NCBI GenBank assembly: GCA_045128915.1
Contig: JBGVIT010000067.1
Span: 123,727-187,726, forward strand
From: RGIG9115 sp045128915
GTDB lineage: Bacteria > Bacillota > Clostridia > UBA1381
Reading direction: 5' to 3'
DNA length: 64,000 nt
Shown: in pieces, positions 24,766 through 32,374 of the stretch
Numbering within the stretch: the stretch's first letter is position 1
How the letters are laid out: the number at the start of each line of letters is the position of its first letter
Position numbers and translations under genes: made by a program
The notes under the pieces: generated by a model
Database searches by the model: none
What the model was told of the DNA's origin: nothing
The model's input: the letters and a program-made list of their open reading frames with translations, nothing else

Positions 24766-24795
24766 CGTTATACTGCGGTATAAGGCTATTTTTTT
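24766..24795 (+). terminator. terminator after the 37-residue gene
   Basis: A 6-bp stem (ttatac/gtataa, 4-base loop) with partial GC extension, followed by seven T at 24789-24795. Confidence 0.55.
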
Positions 24796-24919
24796 GTTAT
24801 AAAACACCTTGAAATGCTTCTGTTATGACGGTTTCAAAATTCGTCAAACACTTAAAATTTATATACCTTTCGGTTTCTCCATATCTTGATAGAAATATGA
24901 GATATGAGAGATGATACAA

Positions 24920-25642
24920 ATGAAAAGAAAGACCAAAGTTATGATGATAACTGTTTCAAGCGGTATTTTCAGCACCACCAAAGAAGCAGTAAAGGAAGCA
25001 AATGCCCTTAAAATCTGGCTTCAAAGACTATGCCATAAAAAAGGCTATTCTTGTAAAGCGGTTATTGGTGTTAGTGAATACAATCCCAAAGCAGGGACAA
25101 TGACAGTTTTAAGAACTGGAAAAAGGGGCAGACCAAGAAAGAGATTTGCCAGAACTAACTACTATCTACCGAACCACAAGACCGCACCACACATACACAT
25201 TGTGCTATATGGCAATCCTGCTGATATGCTCTGCTCCCTAATGGCAGACCGCTTGAATAATAAATATAAGACAAAAGCAGTATGGTACAACGATTGCCGA
25301 GAGTATCAAGAAGAAGCATTAACCTATGTATTGAAGCAATCCCAGACCATACGAACAGTAGAGATAGACGAGAAAGGAATATTAGCCACCGACAAGCACG
25401 GATTTTATACCGCCGTATCAACGGCAAACGCCACCATTCAAGCACAAGGAATTAAATTTACACATCAGGAAACACCAACACAACCAAAGAAGCTTAGCAG
25501 TAAAAGACATTCCCAAACACAACAAACCAGAAAAAGACTACAATGTAATATGATTCATATTATATATAACTATCTATTAAGTAAGAGAAAGAATATATAT
25601 CAATTAAGAATAGATAAGAAAAGAATATGTATTCCACCATAA
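24920..25642 (+). CDS. HUH-type replication initiator (Rep) protein
   Basis: Probably nicks and rejoins single strands to start rolling-circle replication or transfer of element B. The two-His motif of HUH endonucleases is clear in APHIHIVLYG near residue 97, followed by a Tyr-containing helix EEALTYVLKQSQT near 145, as in Rep proteins of small plasmids. A basic stretch (RTGKRGRPRKRFART) precedes it. I chose ATG 24920, nine bases after GAGAG; ATG 24911 would add three residues. The C-terminal ~60 residues are basic and poorly structured. An integrative element with a Rep suggests autonomous replication after excision. Confidence 0.68.
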   Translation: MKRKTKVMMITVSSGIFSTTKEAVKEANALKIWLQRLCHKKGYSCKAVIGVSEYNPKAGTMTVLRTGKRGRPRKRFARTNYYLPNHKTAPHIHIVLYGNPADMLCSLMADRLNNKYKTKAVWYNDCREYQEEALTYVLKQSQTIRTVEIDEKGILATDKHGFYTAVSTANATIQAQGIKFTHQETPTQPKKLSSKRHSQTQQTRKRLQCNMIHIIYNYLLSKRKNIYQLRIDKKRICIPP

Positions 25643-25738
25643 AATGTTAAAATCATTCCTTTTATGCGGAAGAAAATTGACTTTCAGGAAATTATGTGTT
25701 ATAATAATTACATATTACAAATTAGGAGATGTTTTACT

Positions 25739-26245
25739 ATGAAGAAAATTTTAACAGTAACACTTTTACTATCTATGTTGTTATGTGGTTGTTCTCAAAG
25801 CAAATCAAATTCAACAATATCTAATCCCTATGAAATCTCTGTAAAGGGAGATGTGCTTTCCTACTACGGAGAAAAATCAGAATTTAAAAATGCTGGTTTT
25901 GATATTTCAAATAAAGCATTAGAAAGTAGCCAATCAAAAAAGAATAATATTTTTGTGGGGAAAGAAGATTCTGTAAGAAGTATTGTTATAACAAGCAAAG
26001 ACATAACTACATTTAAAGATATTTCAGTAGGAGATAGTGTTGATGAGATTGAGAGTAGTTTCAAATATGAAAACTCTCTTGGCAACAATTATGCAGTTTT
26101 GTTTAATGGCACAACAGAAATTGATTCAAAAGATAAGTCAGCAACAAAACAAGACGATTTTATATTGATTAACTATGCTACTAATGGTAAAACCATTGAA
26201 AAAATTACTATATATGATGTTTTATATGGGAGGGAAATGCGATAA
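25739..26245 (+). CDS. putative secreted lipoprotein
   Basis: A 168-residue protein with a short signal peptide and lipobox LCGC (lipidated Cys18), so it should sit on the outer face of the membrane. The mature part is polar with a SVGDSVDEIESSFKYE stretch, as in small lipoproteins whose repeats track ligand or wall changes. The start ATG follows TAGGAGAT; an in-frame ATG at 25664 has none. Function unknown. It is cargo of element B, followed by zinc-ribbon genes. Confidence 0.75.
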   Translation: MKKILTVTLLLSMLLCGCSQSKSNSTISNPYEISVKGDVLSYYGEKSEFKNAGFDISNKALESSQSKKNNIFVGKEDSVRSIVITSKDITTFKDISVGDSVDEIESSFKYENSLGNNYAVLFNGTTEIDSKDKSATKQDDFILINYATNGKTIEKITIYDVLYGREMR

Positions 26246-26255
26246 TTTTTCTCTT

Positions 26256-26303
26256 AAACGAAATTATCAATGACATTGTAATAATTGTAATTCAGATTTT
26301 TAA
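26256..26303 (+). pseudogene. 3' fragment of a third zinc-ribbon gene
   Basis: Sixteen codons read KRNYQ-stop-HCNNCNSDF-stop, matching the ends of both intact zinc-ribbon genes (KRKYQWHCNNCKSDF in the second), except that the Trp codon has become TGA. The rest of that copy is gone. It lies between the lipoprotein and the first intact copy. Confidence 0.75.
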
Positions 26304-26321
26304 AATGTGAGGAAGTCTATA

Positions 26322-26762
26322 ATGAAACTATGTTTAAATTGTTTGACCGAATTATTTGACAGAGATACATCTTGTTGTTCTTGTGGAAGCGACATCTTGC
26401 TTACAAATGATGAACTAAATAAGATTAGACAAGAAATTAAATCCTCCAAAGGTAAAACAGCAGAAAAATTGCTAGACGATATAAAATACCAAAAAGTACA
26501 AGAGTATATCACTTTGAAACAAAATAGAGATGAAAAATACCCAGAATTCATTAAAAACGAAAATATGAAAGGACAGGTTAATCCGTCATATAGCACTGTA
26601 CCGAAAACATCAGCACCAGAAGTGATTTGCCCATATTGTAAATCAACCAACACTAAAAAAATAACATCAACCGAAAAAGCAGTTAATATTGCTTTGTTTG
26701 GTATCTTTGGAAATAAGCGAAAACATCAATGGCATTGTAATAACTGTAATTCAGATTTCTAA
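26322..26762 (+). CDS. two-zinc-ribbon protein (copy 1)
   Basis: A 146-residue protein of unknown role. An N-terminal zinc ribbon (CLNCLTELFDRDTSCCSCGS) and a charged helix are joined to a C-terminal module of about 44 residues with CPYC ... CNNC, between which lies a conserved hydrophobic KAVNIALFGIFGNKRK. The C-terminal module is nearly identical to that of the next gene. I start at ATG 26322 because GAGGAAG precedes it. Such small ribbons often bind nucleic acid or act as adaptors, which is inference here. Confidence 0.7.
   Translation: MKLCLNCLTELFDRDTSCCSCGSDILLTNDELNKIRQEIKSSKGKTAEKLLDDIKYQKVQEYITLKQNRDEKYPEFIKNENMKGQVNPSYSTVPKTSAPEVICPYCKSTNTKKITSTEKAVNIALFGIFGNKRKHQWHCNNCNSDF
26628..26762 (+). 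repeat. duplicated zinc-ribbon module, copy 1
   Basis: 135 bases, from the first Cys codon of the CPYC motif to the stop, about 90% identical by eye to 26951-27085. The partner genes differ upstream of this module. Confidence 0.85.
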
Positions 26763-26788
26763 TAAAAGTTAGTATAGGAGAAAACACA

Positions 26789-27085
26789 ATGAAGAAATGC
26801 CCAATATGCGATAAGATTTATCGTGATTATGACCAATACTGTATTAAATGTAATTACAAACTACAACATGTTGAAGGTTCAACAGTAGAAGATTATCCAC
26901 CCGAAGCACACACGCCTTCAACGCCAATCAAATCTACTCCAACAGTTTCTTGCCCTTATTGTAAATCAACAAATACTAAAAAAATAACATCAACAGAAAA
27001 AGCCGTTAATATTGCTTTGTTTGGTATCTTTGGGAACAAGCGAAAATATCAATGGCATTGTAATAACTGCAAATCTGATTTTTAA
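26789..27085 (+). CDS. two-zinc-ribbon protein (copy 2)
   Basis: A 98-residue paralogue of the preceding gene. Its own N-terminal ribbon (CPICDKIYRDYDQYCIKCNYK) and a Pro/Thr-rich linker lead to the same C-terminal module. The start follows AGGAGAA, 26 bases after copy 1, so both are probably co-transcribed. The different N-termini with one fixed C-terminus suggest module shuffling. Confidence 0.7.
   Translation: MKKCPICDKIYRDYDQYCIKCNYKLQHVEGSTVEDYPPEAHTPSTPIKSTPTVSCPYCKSTNTKKITSTEKAVNIALFGIFGNKRKYQWHCNNCKSDF
26951..27085 (+). repeat. duplicated zinc-ribbon module, copy 2
   Basis: The second copy of the module at 26628-26762; differences are mostly at third codon positions, so both copies are under coding constraint. 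Confidence 0.85.
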
Positions 27086-27263
27086 TTTAATAAAAGTTAT
27101 ATTCTGACATTTTCTGCCGTATAATATAGAGTAAGGAAAACCTTACACTCTCATATCTATTTTGTTAGTCTAAACAAAATAACAATGGCAGGAAACAAAA
27201 TGGTTAAGAAATGTATAACCCCTGCCCCGTAGGGCAGGTTAAATACAAATGGTAGGAATATTC

Positions 27264-27301
27264 AAAAACCGTCAGAATGTGTATTCATTCTGGCGGTTTT
27301 T
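27264..27301. terminator. terminator within the 27086-27319 gap
   Basis: A 16-bp hairpin with one mismatch (aaaaaccgtcagaatg pairing with cattctggcggttttt), directly before the 320-residue gene. The same gap holds a 7-bp hairpin cctgccc/gggcagg near 27220 and a TATAAT near 27119 followed by aaggaaaacctt, so it may be a short regulated leader or small RNA ending here. Confidence 0.65.
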
Positions 27302-27319
27302 CTATTAAGGCGGTGTATT

Positions 27320-28282
27320 ATGAATAGTTTATTTTCAGTTGATTTATCAAAAATGAATTACAAAGAGATTGCCGATTGGATTATCAGTTGCCGTCAATGT
27401 GTGGTTCGTGAAGATTTTGATAGAATTGAAGATTATTATATTGAATTACAAAATTTTTGTGATGAATGGGAAAAGCATTCAGAAGCAAACGAAAGTATTT
27501 ACAAAAGTGAAAAATATAAGAAAGCGATTGTTTATGTTTCATACCGAGATATGATTTCATTCCATTTTGATTTCGGTAGTGGAAAAGAAAAAATCAATCC
27601 TTTTATTTATAACTTTGAAAATTCTATTTTTGCTTCTAACAAGATAGAAAACGAACTTTCACAACAGTTTAACAAGTATTATGATAAACTGATTAAAGTT
27701 TTTGAACAGAAAGAAGCAAAGGACACAGACACTTCAAAACAAGAAAAAGAAAAGCACGATATTTCTTATAAAGACACATTACACGATATTATCTTAAATC
27801 AGCGATTTAATGAGTTGAAAATAAGAACAAGAGTATTTATAGATAATAAGTGGCTTAAATCATCTTCTTATGATGAATTCTTGAAAGAGTGCGACAAGAA
27901 AAGAAATTATGAAATTGAATTTACTGAAAGAACAAGTAAAAGCAGTTATTGTGAAGCACTTGAAGAATATGGAGTTCCTAAAAGTGTTTATAATGATTTC
28001 ATCAGTAAAAACAAATGCGAACAAGAATTTAGAAAGAAGATATTTATAAATCTTTCTTTTGCTCTTTCATTCCCCTTATCTCTTACAGAAAAATTGTTAA
28101 ATCTAAATGGCTATACTCTAAATGGTAGCGATAGAGTTTTTGACATCATCTGTAAAAAAGCATTTTTCATAGGTTTCAGCAGAACAATGACAAATGACCT
28201 TATTAAAAAGAAAAATGCTGAATCAAAGAAAGACTTTAAGACCTACAAGGGAATACCAGATTTGAATAAAAATAGAAAGTGA
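27320..28282 (+). CDS. hypothetical protein, first gene of an unknown two-gene module
   Basis: A 320-residue protein without a family I can name. The N-terminal ~140 residues are helical and acidic. The middle contains DIILNQRFNELKIRTRVFIDNKWL. The C-terminal ~75 residues (INLSFALSFPLSLTEKLLNLNGYTL ... SDRVFDIICKKAF) resemble a small helical domain found at the end of various Firmicute accessory proteins. GGCGG precedes the ATG. The next gene starts at its stop codon. Its place at the distal end of a mobile element, behind its own terminator-flanked leader, is where cargo such as phage defence is often found. Confidence 0.65.
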   Translation: MNSLFSVDLSKMNYKEIADWIISCRQCVVREDFDRIEDYYIELQNFCDEWEKHSEANESIYKSEKYKKAIVYVSYRDMISFHFDFGSGKEKINPFIYNFENSIFASNKIENELSQQFNKYYDKLIKVFEQKEAKDTDTSKQEKEKHDISYKDTLHDIILNQRFNELKIRTRVFIDNKWLKSSSYDEFLKECDKKRNYEIEFTERTSKSSYCEALEEYGVPKSVYNDFISKNKCEQEFRKKIFINLSFALSFPLSLTEKLLNLNGYTLNGSDRVFDIICKKAFFIGFSRTMTNDLIKKKNAESKKDFKTYKGIPDLNKNRK

Positions 28283-28290
28283 GAATAAAT

Positions 28291-28794
28291 ATGTGTGATA
28301 TGACGATATGTGAAATAATGATAAATTTAGTTATAGGTGTAATTTCAGGTATAATAGCAGGTATTCTTGTTAATATCTTCTGGAATAAAAAGATAAACGA
28401 AATACAATTAGCCGAACAAGATGCCGAGAAAGAACGACAGTATAAAACCGATTTTGCTAATGATATTCAAATTTTATGTAGATATTTAGATAAATTACAG
28501 TTAGAACTAAAATTTGAAGAAAGTCCTATAAAAGACGAAAATATACAAAGAGTAATTGAGTCCCATCCAAGAACGAAATTATTTTCCAAAGGAATGACAG
28601 AAGAAGGAATTAAAATTATTTATGCTATAAGAGACATAGAAGACGAAATAAAAAGTAATGCGATTGCTCACACCTTAACATCATCAAAAAGCAAAGAATG
28701 CTATTATAAATTATTTAAACTTGAATGTGATTTATTAAAAAATCAACATTCTATAAGAAAAAGTTGGGAAGAATACAAAAATAGCAACGAGTAA
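28291..28794 (+). CDS. membrane-anchored coiled-coil protein, second gene of the module
   Basis: A 167-residue protein with one N-terminal transmembrane helix (about residues 10-32, MINLVIGVISGIIAGILVNI) followed by a cytoplasmic helical part (EIQLAEQDAEKERQYKTDF onward). I use ATG 28291; a GTG at 28279 overlapping the upstream stop is possible. The 8-base gap to the upstream gene suggests coupled expression and a joint function. A terminator follows at once. Function unknown. Confidence 0.65.
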   Translation: MCDMTICEIMINLVIGVISGIIAGILVNIFWNKKINEIQLAEQDAEKERQYKTDFANDIQILCRYLDKLQLELKFEESPIKDENIQRVIESHPRTKLFSKGMTEEGIKIIYAIRDIEDEIKSNAIAHTLTSSKSKECYYKLFKLECDLLKNQHSIRKSWEEYKNSNE

Positions 28795-28796
28795 AA

Positions 28797-28830
28797 ATTT
28801 TGCCCCCAGAAATTCATCTGGGGACAAAAT
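28797..28830 (+). terminator. terminator of the two-gene module
   Basis: A 14-bp hairpin with one mismatch (attttgcccccaga with tctggggacaaaat, 6-base loop) starts two bases after the stop codon. The T-run is weak. Confidence 0.6.
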
Positions 28831-28834
28831 AAGT

Positions 28835-28940
28835 TTAACGATATGCTCTTTTTAGATTTTCTCTTGATATGTAGAAAATCAAGTGGCTGAAAATGGCTTG
28901 TTTAGGAGAAGTGCGTTTTGTGTTTTCTATCGGTGAAAGT
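28835..28940 (-). other. silent 3' tail exon of serine recombinase B
   Basis: Read on the minus strand in the recombinase frame from the core at 28941-28952, this stretch is open for 34 codons, starting L-S-P-I-E-N-T-K and ending R-A-Y-R with TAA at 28835-28837. It has no start of its own. It would become the C-terminus of recombinase B when the element circularises. The equivalent stretch of element A (19336-19449) also begins L-S and holds 37 codons. Confidence 0.6.
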
Positions 28941-28952
28941 CCTTCTCCGCCA
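28941..28952. repeat. attachment core 3 (right end of element B)
   Basis: The core ccttctccgcca preceded by agt, as at core 2, and followed by a near-copy of the native tRNA-Ser terminator (28954-28986). Confidence 0.82.
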
Positions 28953-29140
28953 TAAAAAAAGCAAGCACTTATGTGCTTGTTTTTTTATGCATAACTGGAT
29001 TTGAACCCGAGCGCCGAAGGCAAGGGGGCATCAAGCGTGACCGCTGCCGGTGGCAGATGAAGGGAACGCGAGATGGTGCCGCGGTCTGCTTATTGTGAAA
29101 AGCTTTAGCTTTGAAACATTACGCAGGGCACCGCAAACCA
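28953..29140. other. GC-rich relic between attachment cores 3 and 4
   Basis: Begins with a copy of the terminator hairpin found at 29164-29197 (aaaaaaagcaagcac with gtgcttg), then about 150 bases clearly richer in G and C than all neighbours. It can fold: gaccgc near 29040 pairs with gcggtc near 29080 around a ctgcc-ggt-ggcag hairpin, and gatggt pairs with accatc across 29072-29142. I see no protein gene. It may be a remnant of an older element or of a duplicated tRNA end. Confidence 0.5.
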
Positions 29141-29162
29141 TCAAATCCCTCCTTCTCCGCCA
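29141..29162. repeat. attachment site 4 (chromosomal right end)
   Basis: A 22-base direct repeat identical to the tRNA-Ser 3' end at 14036-14057. It is followed by the chromosomal terminator shared with the GH2 gene. Confidence 0.88.
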
Positions 29163-29163
29163 T

Positions 29164-29197
29164 AAAAAAAGCAAGCACTTATGTGCTTGCTTTTTTT
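29164..29197. terminator. original tRNA-Ser terminator, shared with the GH2 gene
   Basis: A perfect 15-bp hairpin (aaaaaaagcaagcac/gtgcttgcttttttt, 4-base loop), working in both directions. It contains the last five codons and the stop of the convergent beta-galactosidase gene. Before the insertions it would have ended the tRNA operon. Confidence 0.82.
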
Positions 29198-31980
29198 ATA
29201 AGAAACTTCATTGCAAATTCCTCATTATTACAACGATAACAATCAACAAGTTGTGCGCCGCAGCTGCCGGAACCTATGCCGCTTACCGCGCAGTCTATAC
29301 GGACATTTACATATTCATCCTTTTTAAGTTCAAAATTGTGAGCTTTTGATGAAAGTTCTGCCGTAGAGTACTCTGATACATTAAATTCAAAGCCCTCCTG
29401 AGAAATAATTTCGTAATCACCCAATTTTAAATACTTTGTATTATAATGATTACCATGCTCCTGAGGCTTGATATAATCAACATACTCCATTTTGGCATTG
29501 CTTTTATACATACCCATTTTACTTCCATGATGCATATCAACATAGGATTCATTAGGCCCGTATCCAAAATATTCAAACTCGCTTGATTTGGTTTTGAATT
29601 CAAATCCAAGCCGCGGTAAAAATGTTCTTTTCTGGTCGAATTTTGCTCTAAAATCCACAAGTACCGAACCATCTTCATAGAACGAATAAATACAACTATA
29701 ATCAAGAAATGGTGGTTTAGAAACAGTTGCAAGTGCACCCTTTACAAAAATATTATTGTCTTGCACTGCTGTTTCATATATCTTTGAATATAGTCTGTCA
29801 TAGCGTTCAGCATACCAATCAAGCTTTGCATACATATCATTATCCGTCGGTGCACGCCAGACTGATAGTTTCATAGGCGTTTCATTTAAACCTTGAAACT
29901 TTTCAATATGGCCATAATGCAAATTAAAACGATGTTCAAATCCTTTTTCACTTACTATCGCAAATTCGCCGTCACAATTTATTTTAGCTCCTTTACCATT
30001 ATGATTTACAAAACATGTATCTTCAACCTTATGCTGCGTGAAAGCACGTTCATATCCGTTTTTATCAATCATATAAATATTAAGATATGTACCGTACCGA
30101 CTATCAGTTTTTGGAAAATCAAGATTGATATCCACAAAAGTATGAGGCGCTGCTCCAACAGAAAAACACTCATGCTTTATAACGCTCTCGTCACAAAGCA
30201 GTTCGTACCTGAATTCAAATTCTGAAAAATCGGTGAAATCATATTTATTAAACAATCTCAAAACGCCATTCTCATACTCAGTTTTTAACGGCTGATACAC
30301 AGATTTCGCTTCAAGACTTCCGGCTTTTAGACTTCTGTCAGACATTACGAGTCCATCACAGCAAAAATTACTGTCATGAGTTTCTTCACCAAAATCACCA
30401 CCATAGCAAAGTCTGCCATTGTCATCTGCAGCTACATGGTCTGCCCATTCCCAAATACATCCACCAATCATTTGCGGATTTGATTCTATAAACCGCCAAT
30501 AATCATACAGATTACCAGGTCCATTGCCCATTGCATGACAGTATTCACAGAGAAAAAACGGTCTTGTATCACACGTCTGCTCAAAATAATTTTGTATTTC
30601 CCATTGAGAAGCATACATTCTGCTTACTACATCAACCGCAGACGGATCAGTAGCACCTTCATTATTATACGCATTTTCATAATGAACAAGTCTTGTGATG
30701 CCTTTTTTTGAATCACGGCTTTTGATTAAATTACTCATATGAGCAAAATTTTCACCGTAATTTGATTCATTTCCAAGACTCCACATAATAACTGAAGTAT
30801 GATTTTTATCACGTTCATACAGACGCTCTGCTCTATCGAGAAACGCATCTTTCCACATCGGATTTTTACATGGCCATATAATATTTGTGTCGTATTCAAT
30901 TTTTAAAGTTCTGGTTGAAAAACCATGCGTTTCCAAATCTGCTTCATCAACCACATAAAATCCCAGCTCATCACAAAGGCATATAAAATCAGGATGTGGC
31001 GGATAATGTGATGTTCTGATGCAGTTTATATTAAGCTTTTTCATTAAAAGCAGGTCGTTTTTCATATCTTCATAAGACATTGTATAACCTTTTAATGGAT
31101 GTGTATCGTGGTGATTTATACCTTTTAATTTGACTGCTACACCATTAATCAAAAGCTCGCCTTCACAGCTAACTCCTTGACTTCTAAACCCAATTTTAAA
31201 AGGGATAAACTCCCCTGCTCTTTCTATAATTGCTGTATATAGATATGGTTTTTCTGCATTCCAGAGAATAATATTGTCCAAATCAGCCGCTAATCCATCT
31301 GCATCATATAACTTATAGTCATAATTACAATATATACCTTTAGCATCAAAGGCTATATCCACATCATGCAAATGCCCTTCCGGTCGTGATAAAATATAAA
31401 CATCTCTGAATATACCATTGTTTCTGAAGAAATCCTGATCCTCAAGATAACTGCCTACACACCATTTATAAACCTTTGCAATAATCTCATTATCTCCGGG
31501 CTTTAGATTAATTTTGAACTCAGACATACAATGAGATACAGTTGAAAATCCAACATATTCTCCGTTTACAAACAATTCAATACAAGATGAGGCACCCTCA
31601 AATACAATATAATTCTCAAAATTTGCTTTATGATTGCTTATATTAACAATTTTCCTATATACACCCACAGGGTTATCGTCAGGTACATATGGTGGATTAA
31701 CGGGATATGGATAATTAATGTTTGTATAATAAGGTTTCTCATATCCTTGCATCTGCCAGCATGATGGGACAGAAATAATGTCCCAATTTTCAATCACGTC
31801 AGGACAATCAATATCCCTTGAAAAAAACGCAAAATCCCAATCACCATTTAACAGCATATAATAATCTGATTGAGATTTATCTCCAGCCAATGCCTTTTCC
31901 GCTGTATCATAGGGAATATAATATGCTCTTGGGGATAATGTATTGTGATGAATATATTCTAATTTTTCATACTTTCTCAT
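29179..31980 (-). CDS. glycoside hydrolase family 2 beta-galactosidase
   Basis: A cytoplasmic exo-glycosidase (933 residues, no signal peptide) of the LacZ type. It has an N-terminal sugar-binding jelly roll (about 40-210), an Ig-like domain, a TIM barrel (about 280-560) and a C-terminal beta-galactosidase small-chain domain (about 680-930). Catalytic features: NHHDTHP, RTSHYPPHPDF, acid/base Glu in WSLGNES near 403, and nucleophile Glu in LCEYCHAMGNG near 480. A galactosidase is most likely, but GH2 also holds mannosidases and glucuronidases. AAGGAG precedes the start. It is the last gene of the glycan locus and ends inside the tRNA-Ser terminator. Confidence 0.9.
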   Translation of the reverse strand: MRKYEKLEYIHHNTLSPRAYYIPYDTAEKALAGDKSQSDYYMLLNGDWDFAFFSRDIDCPDVIENWDIISVPSCWQMQGYEKPYYTNINYPYPVNPPYVPDDNPVGVYRKIVNISNHKANFENYIVFEGASSCIELFVNGEYVGFSTVSHCMSEFKINLKPGDNEIIAKVYKWCVGSYLEDQDFFRNNGIFRDVYILSRPEGHLHDVDIAFDAKGIYCNYDYKLYDADGLAADLDNIILWNAEKPYLYTAIIERAGEFIPFKIGFRSQGVSCEGELLINGVAVKLKGINHHDTHPLKGYTMSYEDMKNDLLLMKKLNINCIRTSHYPPHPDFICLCDELGFYVVDEADLETHGFSTRTLKIEYDTNIIWPCKNPMWKDAFLDRAERLYERDKNHTSVIMWSLGNESNYGENFAHMSNLIKSRDSKKGITRLVHYENAYNNEGATDPSAVDVVSRMYASQWEIQNYFEQTCDTRPFFLCEYCHAMGNGPGNLYDYWRFIESNPQMIGGCIWEWADHVAADDNGRLCYGGDFGEETHDSNFCCDGLVMSDRSLKAGSLEAKSVYQPLKTEYENGVLRLFNKYDFTDFSEFEFRYELLCDESVIKHECFSVGAAPHTFVDINLDFPKTDSRYGTYLNIYMIDKNGYERAFTQHKVEDTCFVNHNGKGAKINCDGEFAIVSEKGFEHRFNLHYGHIEKFQGLNETPMKLSVWRAPTDNDMYAKLDWYAERYDRLYSKIYETAVQDNNIFVKGALATVSKPPFLDYSCIYSFYEDGSVLVDFRAKFDQKRTFLPRLGFEFKTKSSEFEYFGYGPNESYVDMHHGSKMGMYKSNAKMEYVDYIKPQEHGNHYNTKYLKLGDYEIISQEGFEFNVSEYSTAELSSKAHNFELKKDEYVNVRIDCAVSGIGSGSCGAQLVDCYRCNNEEFAMKFLIKKAST

Positions 31981-31995
31981 TTATTCAACTCCTTT

Positions 31996-32352
31996 TCATT
32001 TTGTAAATAGTTCAGATGGTATTACACCATATTGCTTTTTAAAAGCTCTTGAAAATGATTTGGCATTATCATACCCTACTTTTTTTGCAGTTTGGTTTAC
32101 AGACTCGCCATCGAGCAACATAGCATATGCTTTTTCAAATCTTATTTTTTTAATAAAATAACTTATGCCGACTCCAACTTGATTTTTAAAAAGGCTTGAC
32201 AAATACGCGGGGTGATAATTAAGTTCAGAAGCCAGACTGTCAAGGCATAAATTATAATCTGAATATTTTTCATTTATGGTTTTAATAACCAATTCTTCAA
32301 TGGTTTTCAATCGATGTTCACTGTTTAATAATTTAAGCTCTGACTTTTCCAT
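31996..32352 (-). CDS. AraC-type HTH protein without sensor domain
   Basis: A 118-residue protein made almost only of the AraC DNA-binding domain: the first HTH (LASELNYHPAYLSSLFKNQ), FIKKIRFEKAYAMLLDG, and the second HTH ending VGYDNAKSFSRAFKKQYGVIPSE. I use ATG 32352, preceded by GGGAG, because the longer frame overlaps the upstream gene. It lies between the GH88 and GH2 genes, 15 bases before GH2, so it may be a local activator or a truncated regulator kept for DNA binding. Confidence 0.8.
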   Translation of the reverse strand: MEKSELKLLNSEHRLKTIEELVIKTINEKYSDYNLCLDSLASELNYHPAYLSSLFKNQVGVGISYFIKKIRFEKAYAMLLDGESVNQTAKKVGYDNAKSFSRAFKKQYGVIPSELFTK

Positions 32353-32374
32353 TATCTGTACTCCCAAATGTTTT

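Noticed and set aside
28985..29010. Antisense T-arm-like sequence (ggatttgaaccc) suggesting a tRNA on the minus strand.
   Set aside because: Only two or three of five T-stem pairs form, and no matching acceptor, anticodon or D arm is present. At best it is a decayed fragment.
14036..29162. Insertion sequences or transposons within the inserted region.
   Set aside because: No DDE transposase and no terminal inverted repeats with target duplication were seen; the recombinases present are serine, tyrosine and HUH types.
14046..29162. Complete conjugative element.
   Set aside because: No coupling protein, VirB4-like ATPase or other type IV secretion gene is present, so the elements are at most mobilisable.
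29050..29349. Plus-strand open frame across attachment site 4 and the end of the GH2 gene.
   Set aside because: It is antisense to the GH2 coding region and runs through the terminator and attachment sequence; no start signal.
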